This document shows positions 17,475 through 26,456 of a stretch of 64,000 nt of DNA, in pieces; position 1 is the first letter of the stretch; each line of letters opens with the position of its first letter. The notes under the pieces were generated by a model, which was not told the origin of the DNA, searched no databases, and saw only the letters and a list, made by a program, of their open reading frames with translations. The DNA is from Cyclobacteriaceae bacterium. GTDB taxonomy: Bacteria > Bacteroidota > Bacteroidia > Cytophagales > Cyclobacteriaceae. The stretch is from contig JAPZUF010000006.1 of the NCBI GenBank assembly GCA_027533395.1, positions 62,001 to 126,000 on the forward strand, in the 5' to 3' direction. Position numbers and translations under genes: made by a program.

Positions 17475-18503
17475 TTATCTTGTTGAATATATTTTATCAA
17501 TTAGCGCTGTTATTCTGTCTGGTAGTTTTCCTTCAAAATATTCAAAGATTAATGGGTCACCCTGTAAATAATGACTTGATAACTCAATCCACTTGTCAAT
17601 AGTAACTTGTCCATTCACTTTGAAAAGTTTTTGGGAAAGTGTTTTTAACTTTAAACTATTCTTATTGTTGTAGTTAAAGTCGCTATCTCGTCTTTGGTAA
17701 TATTCATTTTCGGTGTAAAAATGAATAGCACCATCAAAATGTCTAAAAGTCCCCGCGTTCATATCAAACTCAGCATGCAAATATTTTGATGGATAAAATA
17801 CTTCTTCATTTTTCTCAATTATTCTGTTATCGGATTTAAATTCTTCAGCTTGAAAAATCTTGATACCGTCTTTTGATGACCATTTGATGTCAAGAGAATA
17901 TGTGCTTCCGAATAAAAAATCAGTATGAAAAGATTTCAGTTGAAGTGGTGGTCTAAGTTTAACTATTCCATCTTCAATATCTGAAATTTTATTTTTAAAA
18001 TTGGCCCCATACCAAGTATCAAGTTCCATATATATAGAACTGTCTACATTTACTCTTACCCTGTCAATATCAATTGCAATGTATTTTTGAATGTTATCTG
18101 AGGTGTATTCCCAAAAAATCTCTATAAATCTCGGTGAAAAATTATTGTTTTTATAATGTCCACGTCTGAAATATTGATGAGCCATTAGCATATATTTTTC
18201 AGAATAGTAGTAGCCTGAAGCAAAGCGTTCTTTTCTATATTCTTTATCTAAAAAACCTACTTCAACTAATTGTTCCTTGTCTGTAAAAATTTTGTTGTTT
18301 AATAAACGGACTATATTCGGATATTCTGCAACGATACCAATGGTTTGGACATAGTCAAAATTGTCTAAAGTCAGATTAATTTTTTTGCTTTTGCAGAACT
18401 CAATAAATGATTGAATAAGAGTTGAGTTTTTTGATAACTTTTCTGCCCGTTCTTCAAGATGTTGCTGTTGAAAACTATTTAATGTGCCAGTTTCAATGTC
18501 CAT
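17475..18503 (-). CDS. Unknown 342-residue protein downstream of AIPR
   Basis: The protein is soluble and rich in Tyr, Phe, Lys and Asn. It has an N-terminal helical region (about 1-120) and a C-terminal part rich in beta-strand-like alternations (WYGANFKNKISDIEDGIVKLRPPLQLKSFHTDFLFG, DAIHF-like DGAIHFYTENEYYQRR). I see no nucleotide-binding, nuclease or membrane motif and do not recognise a family. It follows the AIPR gene by 189 bp on the same strand and precedes the TIR operon by 290 bp. It may be part of an AIPR-linked unit or a stand-alone gene. Confidence 0.55.
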   Translation of the reverse strand: MDIETGTLNSFQQQHLEERAEKLSKNSTLIQSFIEFCKSKKINLTLDNFDYVQTIGIVAEYPNIVRLLNNKIFTDKEQLVEVGFLDKEYRKERFASGYYYSEKYMLMAHQYFRRGHYKNNNFSPRFIEIFWEYTSDNIQKYIAIDIDRVRVNVDSSIYMELDTWYGANFKNKISDIEDGIVKLRPPLQLKSFHTDFLFGSTYSLDIKWSSKDGIKIFQAEEFKSDNRIIEKNEEVFYPSKYLHAEFDMNAGTFRHFDGAIHFYTENEYYQRRDSDFNYNNKNSLKLKTLSQKLFKVNGQVTIDKWIELSSHYLQGDPLIFEYFEGKLPDRITALIDKIYSTR

Positions 18504-18692
18504 TTTTTAAAATTAGTTCGTGTAGTTTTATCATAGTAATAACATTCCTTGCTTTTGCGTTTGGTTGGGTTTCGGAGCACAAAACTGTCTACCCAGCATT
18601 AAAAGTTAAATTGAAAAACTACCTTTGAATTTAAGTACTTTGCCTCGCATTACTTAAAAACGTTTTGGCGGTTCGTGCTTCTTCTTTGTCTG

Positions 18693-20459
18693 TTAATCTG
18701 CCGCCCATCTGTATTCAAAGTCCTCAGGATTTAATTCAAGAGTTGTTGTTAGTCGGTTTTTGATTTCATTTCCACCCGGCATAAGCGGAAGCATGCTAAA
18801 ATAATTTCTAATTGCACCATTTATTCCTGCTAAGCAACTTTTTGCTTTAATCCAATTATGAGGACTGAAAACTCTGTTTTGAGGTTGTGGTTCATTAGCA
18901 GCTGCCTCTAGAGCCATGTTTAAGCTCACACCAGCAATTTTTATTATCTCTCCAACTATCCCCACTTCTTTTGCTTTTTCATAGCACTTGATTGGAAATG
19001 GAACTCTTTCAGCTTGGTTGTTTAAAATTGAAAAGCACATTGATACCGCATACAAATGGTGATATGGTGCGTAAGCTTTCATTGCTAAGAGAGTTTCATT
19101 AAGCCCGAGTGGGTTTTCCTTTCCCCATGTTTTCAGAATTTCTTGAAAGAAGAAGTTAAGAGCCTGTGCATTCTCAGGTCTATACTCTCTCTTGAAAAGT
19201 TGTTCAAAATATTTATCAAATATTTTTGTTTCACTATAAGATATATTTGGTCGCTGTGAATGCCAAGCAATTAAGAATTTGCCCAAATCTGAAAAGTCTA
19301 GAACATATGATTTATCTTTATCTGCTGATGGAACTTCACCGCGTTTTGTAATAAAGTAACCATTCGAGTATTTTTGTTCGAATTGCTTTTTAATATTTAG
19401 AACTCGCTTGTCGTTGCTTCTTAAATCTCTTGGTTTAACCGCACTTTGAGAGTTTGTATTAATACTTATCCTATCAGCTCTATCTCGTTGTGGAATTTCA
19501 TAGAAACGGAAAAGAACGTATGTGTCATCAAGAGTTTTGACCTTTTCGCTGCAACTTAAAATTGTATTTAACGATTGACACCCATTTACAACACTAAGTC
19601 CATGTAGTTTCAATTGATTGTCTTTCTTTTCAATTCTATTGCAAATGGCCGTAATGCCATTATGAAAAAAGAAAAAGTCTTTATGCTTGTCGCTATATAT
19701 TGTTTGTCTGATACCTTTATTTACTGTGTTACTCAGTCCTAAGCTCTGCCTAACATTTTTTTGAAAGAGTGTTCCATCTTTAATACCCGGTATTTTAATG
19801 CACTCATTCAATGGCAAAGCACCAATTGCAACTTGGGTGTTTGCTAATGTTTCATACATAAAGTGACCTGCTGAAAGGTCAATCACATGGTTAATGGAAG
19901 GGTTTTCTTTTTCAAGTGCAAGATCATAGCGTCTTTTGATTTCGTCACTATCTATTACTGAAATTGAACAAATCAAGTCATCTTTTTCAGACAATTCAGC
20001 AAGCTGTTGTTGAAAGGTCGCAAGGTCATTTTTTGCTGCTGTGGTTAAGTCTCCTGTAGTTATTAATTCAAAAGCTATCTCATAATCATCTTCTAATGCT
20101 CTTGCAACGTCTGATAATTTTCTTTTAAGTTTGTTGTTCCCTATTTCTTGAAGTCTAACAAGGTCACGAAGCTGTATCCAAGAAGACAATACTTCCCTTA
20201 ATGGTTCTGCGTCAACTGCCTGCCCGCCAATAAACTTTCCTTGAATTATAAAAATAGCGTTCTTATCGTCATCAATAACAATCGCATCAATTTGTTTATC
20301 ATCCGAACCATCTGTAGTGTCGTCTCGGGTTTCTACCATGTCACGCAAATGAATATTACGTAAATACCAAGCAACAAAACGTTGTCCGTTGTTTGGAAAA
20401 TTGTCTTGATAGTAGGAAGTTTTGATTTCTTCGTTAATTTGTTCGAACATATTTTTCAT
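18693..20459 (-). CDS. AIPR-family abortive phage infection protein
   Basis: The 588-residue protein matches the AIPR (abortive infection phage resistance) family. Its N-terminus holds a restriction-endonuclease-like core, DGSDDKQIDAIVIDDDKNAIFIIQGKF (about 49-76), where D..ID and QxK would be the nuclease residues. The middle has the family hallmark FFFFHNGITAICNR followed by LSVVNGCQSLNTIL and later the ISINTNSQSAVKPRDLRS segment. AIPR proteins are thought to be nucleic-acid-directed defence nucleases; the mechanism is poorly known. It is preceded by a 79-residue gene (78 bp gap) and followed by a 342-residue unknown, all on the minus strand. An internal Met at residue 4 is an equally possible start. 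Confidence 0.85.
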   Translation of the reverse strand: MKNMFEQINEEIKTSYYQDNFPNNGQRFVAWYLRNIHLRDMVETRDDTTDGSDDKQIDAIVIDDDKNAIFIIQGKFIGGQAVDAEPLREVLSSWIQLRDLVRLQEIGNNKLKRKLSDVARALEDDYEIAFELITTGDLTTAAKNDLATFQQQLAELSEKDDLICSISVIDSDEIKRRYDLALEKENPSINHVIDLSAGHFMYETLANTQVAIGALPLNECIKIPGIKDGTLFQKNVRQSLGLSNTVNKGIRQTIYSDKHKDFFFFHNGITAICNRIEKKDNQLKLHGLSVVNGCQSLNTILSCSEKVKTLDDTYVLFRFYEIPQRDRADRISINTNSQSAVKPRDLRSNDKRVLNIKKQFEQKYSNGYFITKRGEVPSADKDKSYVLDFSDLGKFLIAWHSQRPNISYSETKIFDKYFEQLFKREYRPENAQALNFFFQEILKTWGKENPLGLNETLLAMKAYAPYHHLYAVSMCFSILNNQAERVPFPIKCYEKAKEVGIVGEIIKIAGVSLNMALEAAANEPQPQNRVFSPHNWIKAKSCLAGINGAIRNYFSMLPLMPGGNEIKNRLTTTLELNPEDFEYRWAAD

Positions 20460-20537
20460 CGTAGTTAATTATTTAAATTTAGTTTTTTAGCATGATTGAC
20501 AACGCTACACAGCCTTGGTAGTACGCTTTGCCTTCTA

Positions 20538-20777
20538 TCAACTTGTCTTAATCGACACAATTGCTAAAATTTGATATGGGAATCCTGAATCGTCAACAAT
20601 TTTCTCTATTGATGCACCTTCACCAAGACCGTCTTTCACAGCTTGGTCAAAATGCTTATAAATTCTTGCTTTAATTTTTTCTTTAGGCTTTTTTAATAAT
20701 TTTCTTTCTTCGTCTGTACTAGAAGCTATTGTAATTCTATAAATGTTATTGTTTGATAGAACGACTGAGTATTTCAT
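20538..20777 (-). CDS. Small unknown protein upstream of AIPR
   Basis: The 79-residue protein begins MKYSVVLSNNNIYRITIASS and is charged, with an amphipathic helix (EERKLLKKPKEKIKARIYKHFDQAV) and a short beta-like C-terminus (PYQILAIVSIKT). No family is recognised. It lies 78 bp upstream of the AIPR gene on the same strand, so it may be a small regulator, antitoxin or accessory of AIPR. The natural codon make-up and position favour a real gene. Confidence 0.5.
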   Translation of the reverse strand: MKYSVVLSNNNIYRITIASSTDEERKLLKKPKEKIKARIYKHFDQAVKDGLGEGASIEKIVDDSGFPYQILAIVSIKTS

Positions 20778-21652
20778 AATATCCTATTATTAGTTAATTA
20801 GAGGTTTTATTAATCGCAATAAATAAATCAGATGATCTTATCACTGCTTTTCCAAAAATTCCTTTAGTTAATGTGACATCTACAATAGTCTCTATTAGTG
20901 TGGCTGCAAGCACAATCACATCGCAAACAGAAAGTTAGACATAAAATGATTTTTTATCATAGTCGAGATTTTTTTCTTCTAAGTCACGTTTCTTGATTAC
21001 CAGTTATTTTGTCTTGGAAATTCACTTTTGTTAAATTTCATCATGTCTTTACAACAGTAATTATTTCTAATAAGGATATAAACGCATCGGTTGTTTTGCT
21101 CTTTATGTTATAAGAACAAACTAAGTGTAAGATTTTGTCCTTACTTTATTCTCTTTTCGTAATCTATTCTTTGTGTTTCTTTTCAATTTATATGTTAATT
21201 GTGAAGTTATCATTGTAATTGACAAACCTCCGGCCCTTCAATCACATTGGAAAGTAAAAAAATGCTTTTACTGGCAACAACGAGATTGAGTTGGCATTAT
21301 TCTAAGATGGTCTCTAATTCAAATGTTTATTTAATTTAAGTGTTTATTTAATTTAAATCAAATTATAAGAAGTCTAATTTTTTTAGATTGCAATCTCTTT
21401 ATTTCATTTCTTAGGAATTATATTACTAATAATAAAAATTAACATAAGAGCTATAAGAATTGAATGAATCATACCAAAACACTTGCATGTGATTGAAAAA
21501 AGATCATAAAATAAAAAGAGCCATACTTTCGTAAAGCTCTTAAGTCAAGTATGGGCTCTTGACAACATTAAGGCAATAAAACTAAATTATTCTTTTAAAA
21601 TAATGTATAGATAAGTACAAATTAAATTATAATCTACACATTGAAATTATCT
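20778..21652. other. 875-bp AT-rich region without genes
   Basis: No credible coding frame is present on either strand. It contains a tandem direct repeat (TGTTTATTTAATTTAA at 21324-21339 and 21341-21356) and the terminator of the subtilisin operon at 21511-21560. The rest looks like unconstrained or decayed sequence, as expected at a junction between cargo modules. The promoter of the 79-residue gene should be near 20780-20850. Confidence 0.5.
21511..21560 (-). terminator. Terminator of lipoprotein-subtilisin operon
   Basis: An inverted repeat (21516-21528 with 21547-21560, one unpaired base) forms a 13-bp stem AAGAGCC-ATACTT. On the minus strand it is followed by TTTTTATTTT. It lies about 95 bp after the subtilisin stop codon. 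Confidence 0.75.
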
Positions 21653-24067
21653 CTAATGCTTAATCTGAATATGATGACTGTATAATCCGCTTTTGTTTTT
21701 GATTATTAAATAATAAATACCATCTGGAATATTCACTGTTTCAATCTTAACAATTTTCTCTTTAGTTACTTTATCAAACATTATAACAAGTTTATCATTT
21801 TGGAGAGTTACTTGATATGGTTCTGTAAACTCTTCAGAATTATAAGATAAGGAATCTGTTCCAGTTGTAAAATCAATGTTCAATTCACTTGAAGATGGAT
21901 TGGGATAAACCATGGCAGCCATTGGTGTGCCACCTCCGTTATTATACCCACAAGGACAATAAATTGAATTAACATTTGATACAGAAACAAATAATGAAGA
22001 AAAAAGTCCAGTTCCACATTGATTTACACCTCTCACTCTTACATAACCGCCTATTGGTCCAACCTGAGTACTTAAATTAATTGTATTCTCATTTCCAATT
22101 ATTGACCATTGCGTACACGGACCAAAAGTTGCATTCACTGGTGGGGCCGGACATGATGGAGGTGGGGGCAACATCCAATCCAAGGTAGTAGAACCACCAG
22201 GAATTGCATTTATTGAATAAGTTTGATTTGAGTTATAATTAGGATTAGTTGAACCAGTAATTACTGAGGCTGTTTGCGGAATCCCAACCCAAAAGTTTCT
22301 TGAAATAGTCATCGTGGAGTTACATCGATTTCTTCTTATACTGTATGTGATAGTTGCTTCTCCTTGTACTGATGAAGATGCTGCTATTAATGAAGCCCCT
22401 GTACCGAAGCCACTGCTTAATTGGAAAAATGAACTAGGTGTAGCTTGCCAAGTAATATTACCCCCTACAGATGTATCTAAAGCAAAGAAACTGCTGCTGT
22501 TAGCGCACACTTCTGATAAATTTGTAATATAAGACATTGAAGCTTCGACAGCTGAACGCGCATTAACACGCCCCGATCCAAATATATTGTCGAAACAACT
22601 AACGCCCATATCAGTGGCTGTATGTCTTAGAATTTCTCTTATTTCATTTTCTCTAAGATTTTCATTTACTGAAATCATAAGTGCTGCTACTCCTGCTACT
22701 TGAGGGCATGCAGCTGATGTGCCTCCAAATCTTGTAGTATAGTTTCCTGTTTCATAGCCACTTGAACCCATTCTATCTATAGTTCTTACATCTCCATTTA
22801 AATTAACATCACCGCTAGGCGCAACTAAATCCATTTCAGGCCCTCTACTACTATAGTTCCAAATTAATCCTGATTTATTTATGGAACCTACAGTTATAAC
22901 TCCATTCACATTAGCTGGAAAAGTAACTCCAGAAAAACCTTGATTAGAATTGCCTGAAGCAAAAACTACAACACTTCCTTTATTTTCTCTGCCTAATGTT
23001 CTTGCATTTGTTATCGCTTGGATTATTGCGTCAAAACCTGGTGCCGTTTGACTAGTAGTATTATATCCCCATGAATTACTTAAAATATCTGCATTTCCTA
23101 AGTCTGGATCCCAAGCCCAATTGATTGCTTCCGCCAAATCAGCCGTTGATTCAGAACCTGCGAAAATATTTATGGGTACAATTATTACATTTGGAGCAAT
23201 ACCCCTAATTCCATCTTGATTGTTATGAGAAGCCGCAATTATACCAGCACAAGCTTGACCATGACCATCAGAAAAATTTACAGGAGCTCCGTTGCCATTA
23301 AAGACTGGCGTAAATCCCTGCACTACTCTTCCAGTTAATTCCACATGATCTTCTACTCCATCATCAATAACAGCAACCCGTATGCTGTTGTTGCCAGTAG
23401 TAATTTGCCACGCCTCGGGAGCATTAATATCAATTCCACTTGTTCCACCGAATTGCCCAGTGTTATTTAGATAATACTGCTCAGAATAAATTGGATCATT
23501 AGTTTTTTCTATTTCTACGACAAAATTTGGATGGCACCACTCAACTAAATCACTCTCGTAAATAAGATTGGCAATTGTTAACAAAAGATTGACATTCTTT
23601 ATCTCTATTATATGACTTCCCCATTTAGTACTTTTAACTAATTTGATGTCATAATTTTTAAACTTCTGAATAATTGATTCAATTTCAATGCCCAACTTTG
23701 GTTGTAAAATAATTTGGTTTGTAGGATAGAATGGTTTGTTACCTAATTTTAAAATAGGATAAACAGTATTTATGTCATTAAAAATTGATTTGATAACAAG
23801 GCTAAATTTTTTATTATCTCTCTTTGAATTTTTAAAAATTAAGACCTTTTTCCCACAAAAGTTTTTTTCTTGATAATCTTGAATTTCAGATTTCTTTGCT
23901 ATCTCATTTCGAATTGAATTTTCTTCTAAATTATCATTAATCTGAACTACAAATTGGGATGAATCTACATCCAAATAAATTTTTCTATTCTCAGACCAAT
24001 AATAATTACTTTGGGATTTTACAATAATCGGAATTGATAGGATAAAAAAAATCATTAAACTTTTCAT
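21653..24067 (-). CDS. Secreted subtilisin-like serine protease with T9SS sorting tail
   Basis: The 804-residue preproprotein has a signal peptide (MKSLMIFFILSIPIIVKSQ), a fervidolysin-like propeptide (about 20-200) and an S8 peptidase domain. Catalytic Asp is in VAVIDDGVEDH (about 230), His in DGHGQACAG (about 268) and Ser in GGTSAACPQVAGVAAL (about 447). After a Ser/Thr-rich spacer there is a C-terminal type A T9SS sorting domain starting VYPNPSSSELNIDF and ending PDGIYYLIIKNKSGLYSHHIQIKH. It should therefore be exported by the type IX system and attached to or released from the surface. It starts 1 bp after the stop of a lipoprotein gene, so the two form an operon. This is unusual cargo among intracellular defence genes. 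Confidence 0.92.
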   Translation of the reverse strand: MKSLMIFFILSIPIIVKSQSNYYWSENRKIYLDVDSSQFVVQINDNLEENSIRNEIAKKSEIQDYQEKNFCGKKVLIFKNSKRDNKKFSLVIKSIFNDINTVYPILKLGNKPFYPTNQIILQPKLGIEIESIIQKFKNYDIKLVKSTKWGSHIIEIKNVNLLLTIANLIYESDLVEWCHPNFVVEIEKTNDPIYSEQYYLNNTGQFGGTSGIDINAPEAWQITTGNNSIRVAVIDDGVEDHVELTGRVVQGFTPVFNGNGAPVNFSDGHGQACAGIIAASHNNQDGIRGIAPNVIIVPINIFAGSESTADLAEAINWAWDPDLGNADILSNSWGYNTTSQTAPGFDAIIQAITNARTLGRENKGSVVVFASGNSNQGFSGVTFPANVNGVITVGSINKSGLIWNYSSRGPEMDLVAPSGDVNLNGDVRTIDRMGSSGYETGNYTTRFGGTSAACPQVAGVAALMISVNENLRENEIREILRHTATDMGVSCFDNIFGSGRVNARSAVEASMSYITNLSEVCANSSSFFALDTSVGGNITWQATPSSFFQLSSGFGTGASLIAASSSVQGEATITYSIRRNRCNSTMTISRNFWVGIPQTASVITGSTNPNYNSNQTYSINAIPGGSTTLDWMLPPPPSCPAPPVNATFGPCTQWSIIGNENTINLSTQVGPIGGYVRVRGVNQCGTGLFSSLFVSVSNVNSIYCPCGYNNGGGTPMAAMVYPNPSSSELNIDFTTGTDSLSYNSEEFTEPYQVTLQNDKLVIMFDKVTKEKIVKIETVNIPDGIYYLIIKNKSGLYSHHIQIKH

Positions 24068-24068
24068 A

Positions 24069-24485
24069 TTATTTTACATTAATTATTTCGCATTTGTCGT
24101 TTGTCATTTCTACTACAACTAATGAAGTTTTAGCGGGAACGCCATCTGATGACATAGGTGGAAAGCCTGAAATATCATTTTCAGTTGCTAATCTAGCTTT
24201 GAAATATATGACCTTACCAATTACATTATCTTCCTCACTTAGATTAAAAACTTCGACTACGTTAGAATAAAATTCTGGGTCATTAAATATTTGCCGAGAA
24301 TCCTCTGAATTGAAAGCTGACTGTACCAAACTAACAGCAACCCCACCTCCTTCACTTGAAAATTTGCCTATTATTGTTCCCTTTAAACATGTTTTTTCAT
24401 TGTATATAAATTCCTTTTCATCACAGCTAGTCAATCCTATTACAAGTAAAATTATAAAGATTGGAATGCACACGAGGTTTTTCAT
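24069..24485 (-). CDS. Small lipoprotein preceding the subtilisin gene
   Basis: The 138-residue protein has a lipoprotein signal (MKNLVCIPIFIILLVIGLTSC, lipobox LTSC with Cys21). The mature part is a small domain of about 115 residues with beta-strand-like alternation (CLKGTIIGKF, GKVIYFKARLAT, TSLVVVEMTNDKCEIINV) and two further Cys that could pair. No family is recognised. It is translated just before the secreted protease in the same operon, so it could be a periplasmic inhibitor or folding helper of that protease; this is inference from position. Confidence 0.65.
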   Translation of the reverse strand: MKNLVCIPIFIILLVIGLTSCDEKEFIYNEKTCLKGTIIGKFSSEGGGVAVSLVQSAFNSEDSRQIFNDPEFYSNVVEVFNLSEEDNVIGKVIYFKARLATENDISGFPPMSSDGVPAKTSLVVVEMTNDKCEIINVK

Positions 24486-24942
24486 ATGTAAAGAGTTTTT
24501 GTGTTGTATAGTTAAGTGAAATTTACTTAAAATCTACTGCACAAACGAGTATTTAATATTTCTTAGTTAAATGTAAGTAAAATGTAACCTAAAATCAAAA
24601 ACTTTTATTCTTTTTAATAACTTATTTTATAGTAAATTAAATAATTACATTTTAGACTCTATTTTAAGATAGAGTTACTATTAATAAAAATAAGAAAACG
24701 ATGTTAAGAAAAGCAAAAGGAAGAAATCAAATAAAAAATCGCGTTTATATTTATCCAATCCAGGTCCATTGTATATAGAAATACAAGAGCTGTTTTCAAA
24801 AAAGAAGGTTCAAAGAAAATTATTGAAAAGCTGTAAATGTTCCTGTTGCTGCCCCCTGAGCTTTGGTTTGGATAATCATTTTATTTTTCTGCTTTGGTTT
24901 GTGTGTAAGGAAAAAAATAAAATCTTAATGAAAATACTTCGA
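24486..24942. other. 457-bp spacer between lipoprotein and specificity-subunit genes
   Basis: No convincing gene is seen on either strand. It should contain the promoter of the lipoprotein-subtilisin operon near 24490-24600 (very AT-rich). The stretch 24830-24870 has higher GC than its surroundings and may be a remnant of another sequence. Confidence 0.4.
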
Positions 24943-26454
24943 CTAATTTTCAATGTCAAATGTTATCTTTACAGGCTTGTCGTTTACAATGTTATCAATT
25001 GCTTTGTCTAATTTTTCTTTCAACTTTTTTGCAGTCTTGTCTAATTGATAAATACCTACTTGTTGATTGTATTTGCTGTCAGTCTGTAGAAAATTGTCAT
25101 TATTGCAATTACTTGTTTTGTATTTGATTTCTGCATTATAATATAACTTTGCAATTTCATTTTGTTTAAAGTCATTGAAAAGTGGTGTTTCAATCAAATG
25201 AAAATAGGAAGGTGCACAATGTCCACCAGAACCACCTACACCTATAAAGTCTATCATTCCTTTTGCCCGCCAAAATGCAAGAAAACAACGAATAAAAATA
25301 CTTTCGGTCAAATTGTTGTTTTTGTTTATGATTCTTATTCCATGGTAGTTTGTCGCGACATTGTTAGAGTTCTCTACAACAACATAGGTTCTACCTTTTC
25401 CAAAACCTTCACCACCAAAAATAATGTCTCCTTGCGAAATTGTTTTTAATTCAGTCGGTGTTCCAATGTATGTCGATTTATCTACATAGCCATACTGACT
25501 GATGTTTGTAGGTAATACCAATTCATAAAACCCCTTGTGATAAGTATCACTGTCAATTCTTGTTTTGATAAAGTTTTTCTCTAACGATGTTCCTCTTGAC
25601 CAGTCAAAACCTCTTGAAAGTAAATCTTTACTACCATGCTTATAATTCTTTACAAGATGATTCCATTTTTTAAACTCTTGATTATACAAGCCTGTATCCA
25701 ATCTTCCTTGTTCTTTTAATTCGTTGATATTAGGGTATTCAAATTTGAATGAATTTTTCTTTTGATTTTGTATGAGTTCTGATTCTATCGTTTCTAAAAT
25801 TTTGTGATGCCTTTCTTTTATCAGTATTTCTTTATTAATTATAGCTTGAGTTAACAACTCTATATACTTTACTGTCTCTTTGGAATTTTTGTTTGGTAAC
25901 GGAATTTTGCAATCTAAAAACATTGTTTTAGCATGACGGATAGTAGCACCTTTGGGAACCATGAAATCAATTTGCTCTCTAAAGATTTGGTGCTTGATAA
26001 ATGCTAATAAGTAGTATTTATTTTCTGTTACCGGCAATCTATAAATTGCCCCAGAAGTCATAAGGTTGGGATAATCTTTATCTAAAATGATTACTTCTCC
26101 AATGTTACTGTCTTTTGAAATCAGTAAATCCCCTGCTTTAAGGTTTTGCTTGATGAACGCTTTGGGGGTTACAGGAATTGCAGTTTCTGAAGTAATCTCA
26201 GGTAAGTAAGTATGAGGCTGCAAAGCCTTAGTTCGTAAAAAACGAAAAGGTGATTTGCTAATGTAATTTATACTTCCAATTTCAGCTCCTAAATCTGATC
26301 TTTTTAAAGGTCGTGAAAGAAAATCTCTAACAAACTTGAAGTTTTTGTTAGGCATAATTAAATCCATATACTGTGAAGAAGAAAGAGTAAAATCTTTTTC
26401 TTCAATTGATTTGAAAGAAATGGATTCAGGTACTTTAATATAACTGTTATTCAT
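24943..26454 (-). CDS. Restriction-modification specificity subunit (HsdS-like)
   Basis: The 503-residue protein has two target-recognition-like halves. The first includes LKAGDLLISKDSNIGEVIIL and LPVTENKYYLLAFIKHQIFREQI, followed by a conserved IPLPNKNSKETVKYIELLTQAIINKEILIKERHHKIL coiled-coil helix, the usual spacer of HsdS proteins. The second includes ISQGDIIFGGEGFGKGRTYVV and ESIFIRCFLAFWRAKGM, then a C-terminal helix (VGIYQLDKTAKKLKEKLDKAI). It would set the DNA sequence recognised by the fused restriction-methylase encoded 2 bp upstream. Two half-sites imply a bipartite target. Confidence 0.82.
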   Translation of the reverse strand: MNNSYIKVPESISFKSIEEKDFTLSSSQYMDLIMPNKNFKFVRDFLSRPLKRSDLGAEIGSINYISKSPFRFLRTKALQPHTYLPEITSETAIPVTPKAFIKQNLKAGDLLISKDSNIGEVIILDKDYPNLMTSGAIYRLPVTENKYYLLAFIKHQIFREQIDFMVPKGATIRHAKTMFLDCKIPLPNKNSKETVKYIELLTQAIINKEILIKERHHKILETIESELIQNQKKNSFKFEYPNINELKEQGRLDTGLYNQEFKKWNHLVKNYKHGSKDLLSRGFDWSRGTSLEKNFIKTRIDSDTYHKGFYELVLPTNISQYGYVDKSTYIGTPTELKTISQGDIIFGGEGFGKGRTYVVVENSNNVATNYHGIRIINKNNNLTESIFIRCFLAFWRAKGMIDFIGVGGSGGHCAPSYFHLIETPLFNDFKQNEIAKLYYNAEIKYKTSNCNNDNFLQTDSKYNQQVGIYQLDKTAKKLKEKLDKAIDNIVNDKPVKITFDIEN

Positions 26455-26456
26455 TT

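Noticed and set aside
21193-21200. Internal TGTTAATT as a possible third transposon end
   Set aside because: Only the first eight bases match; the CAAAAGTA and TTGCGA parts of the end are missing, so it is likely chance in AT-rich DNA.
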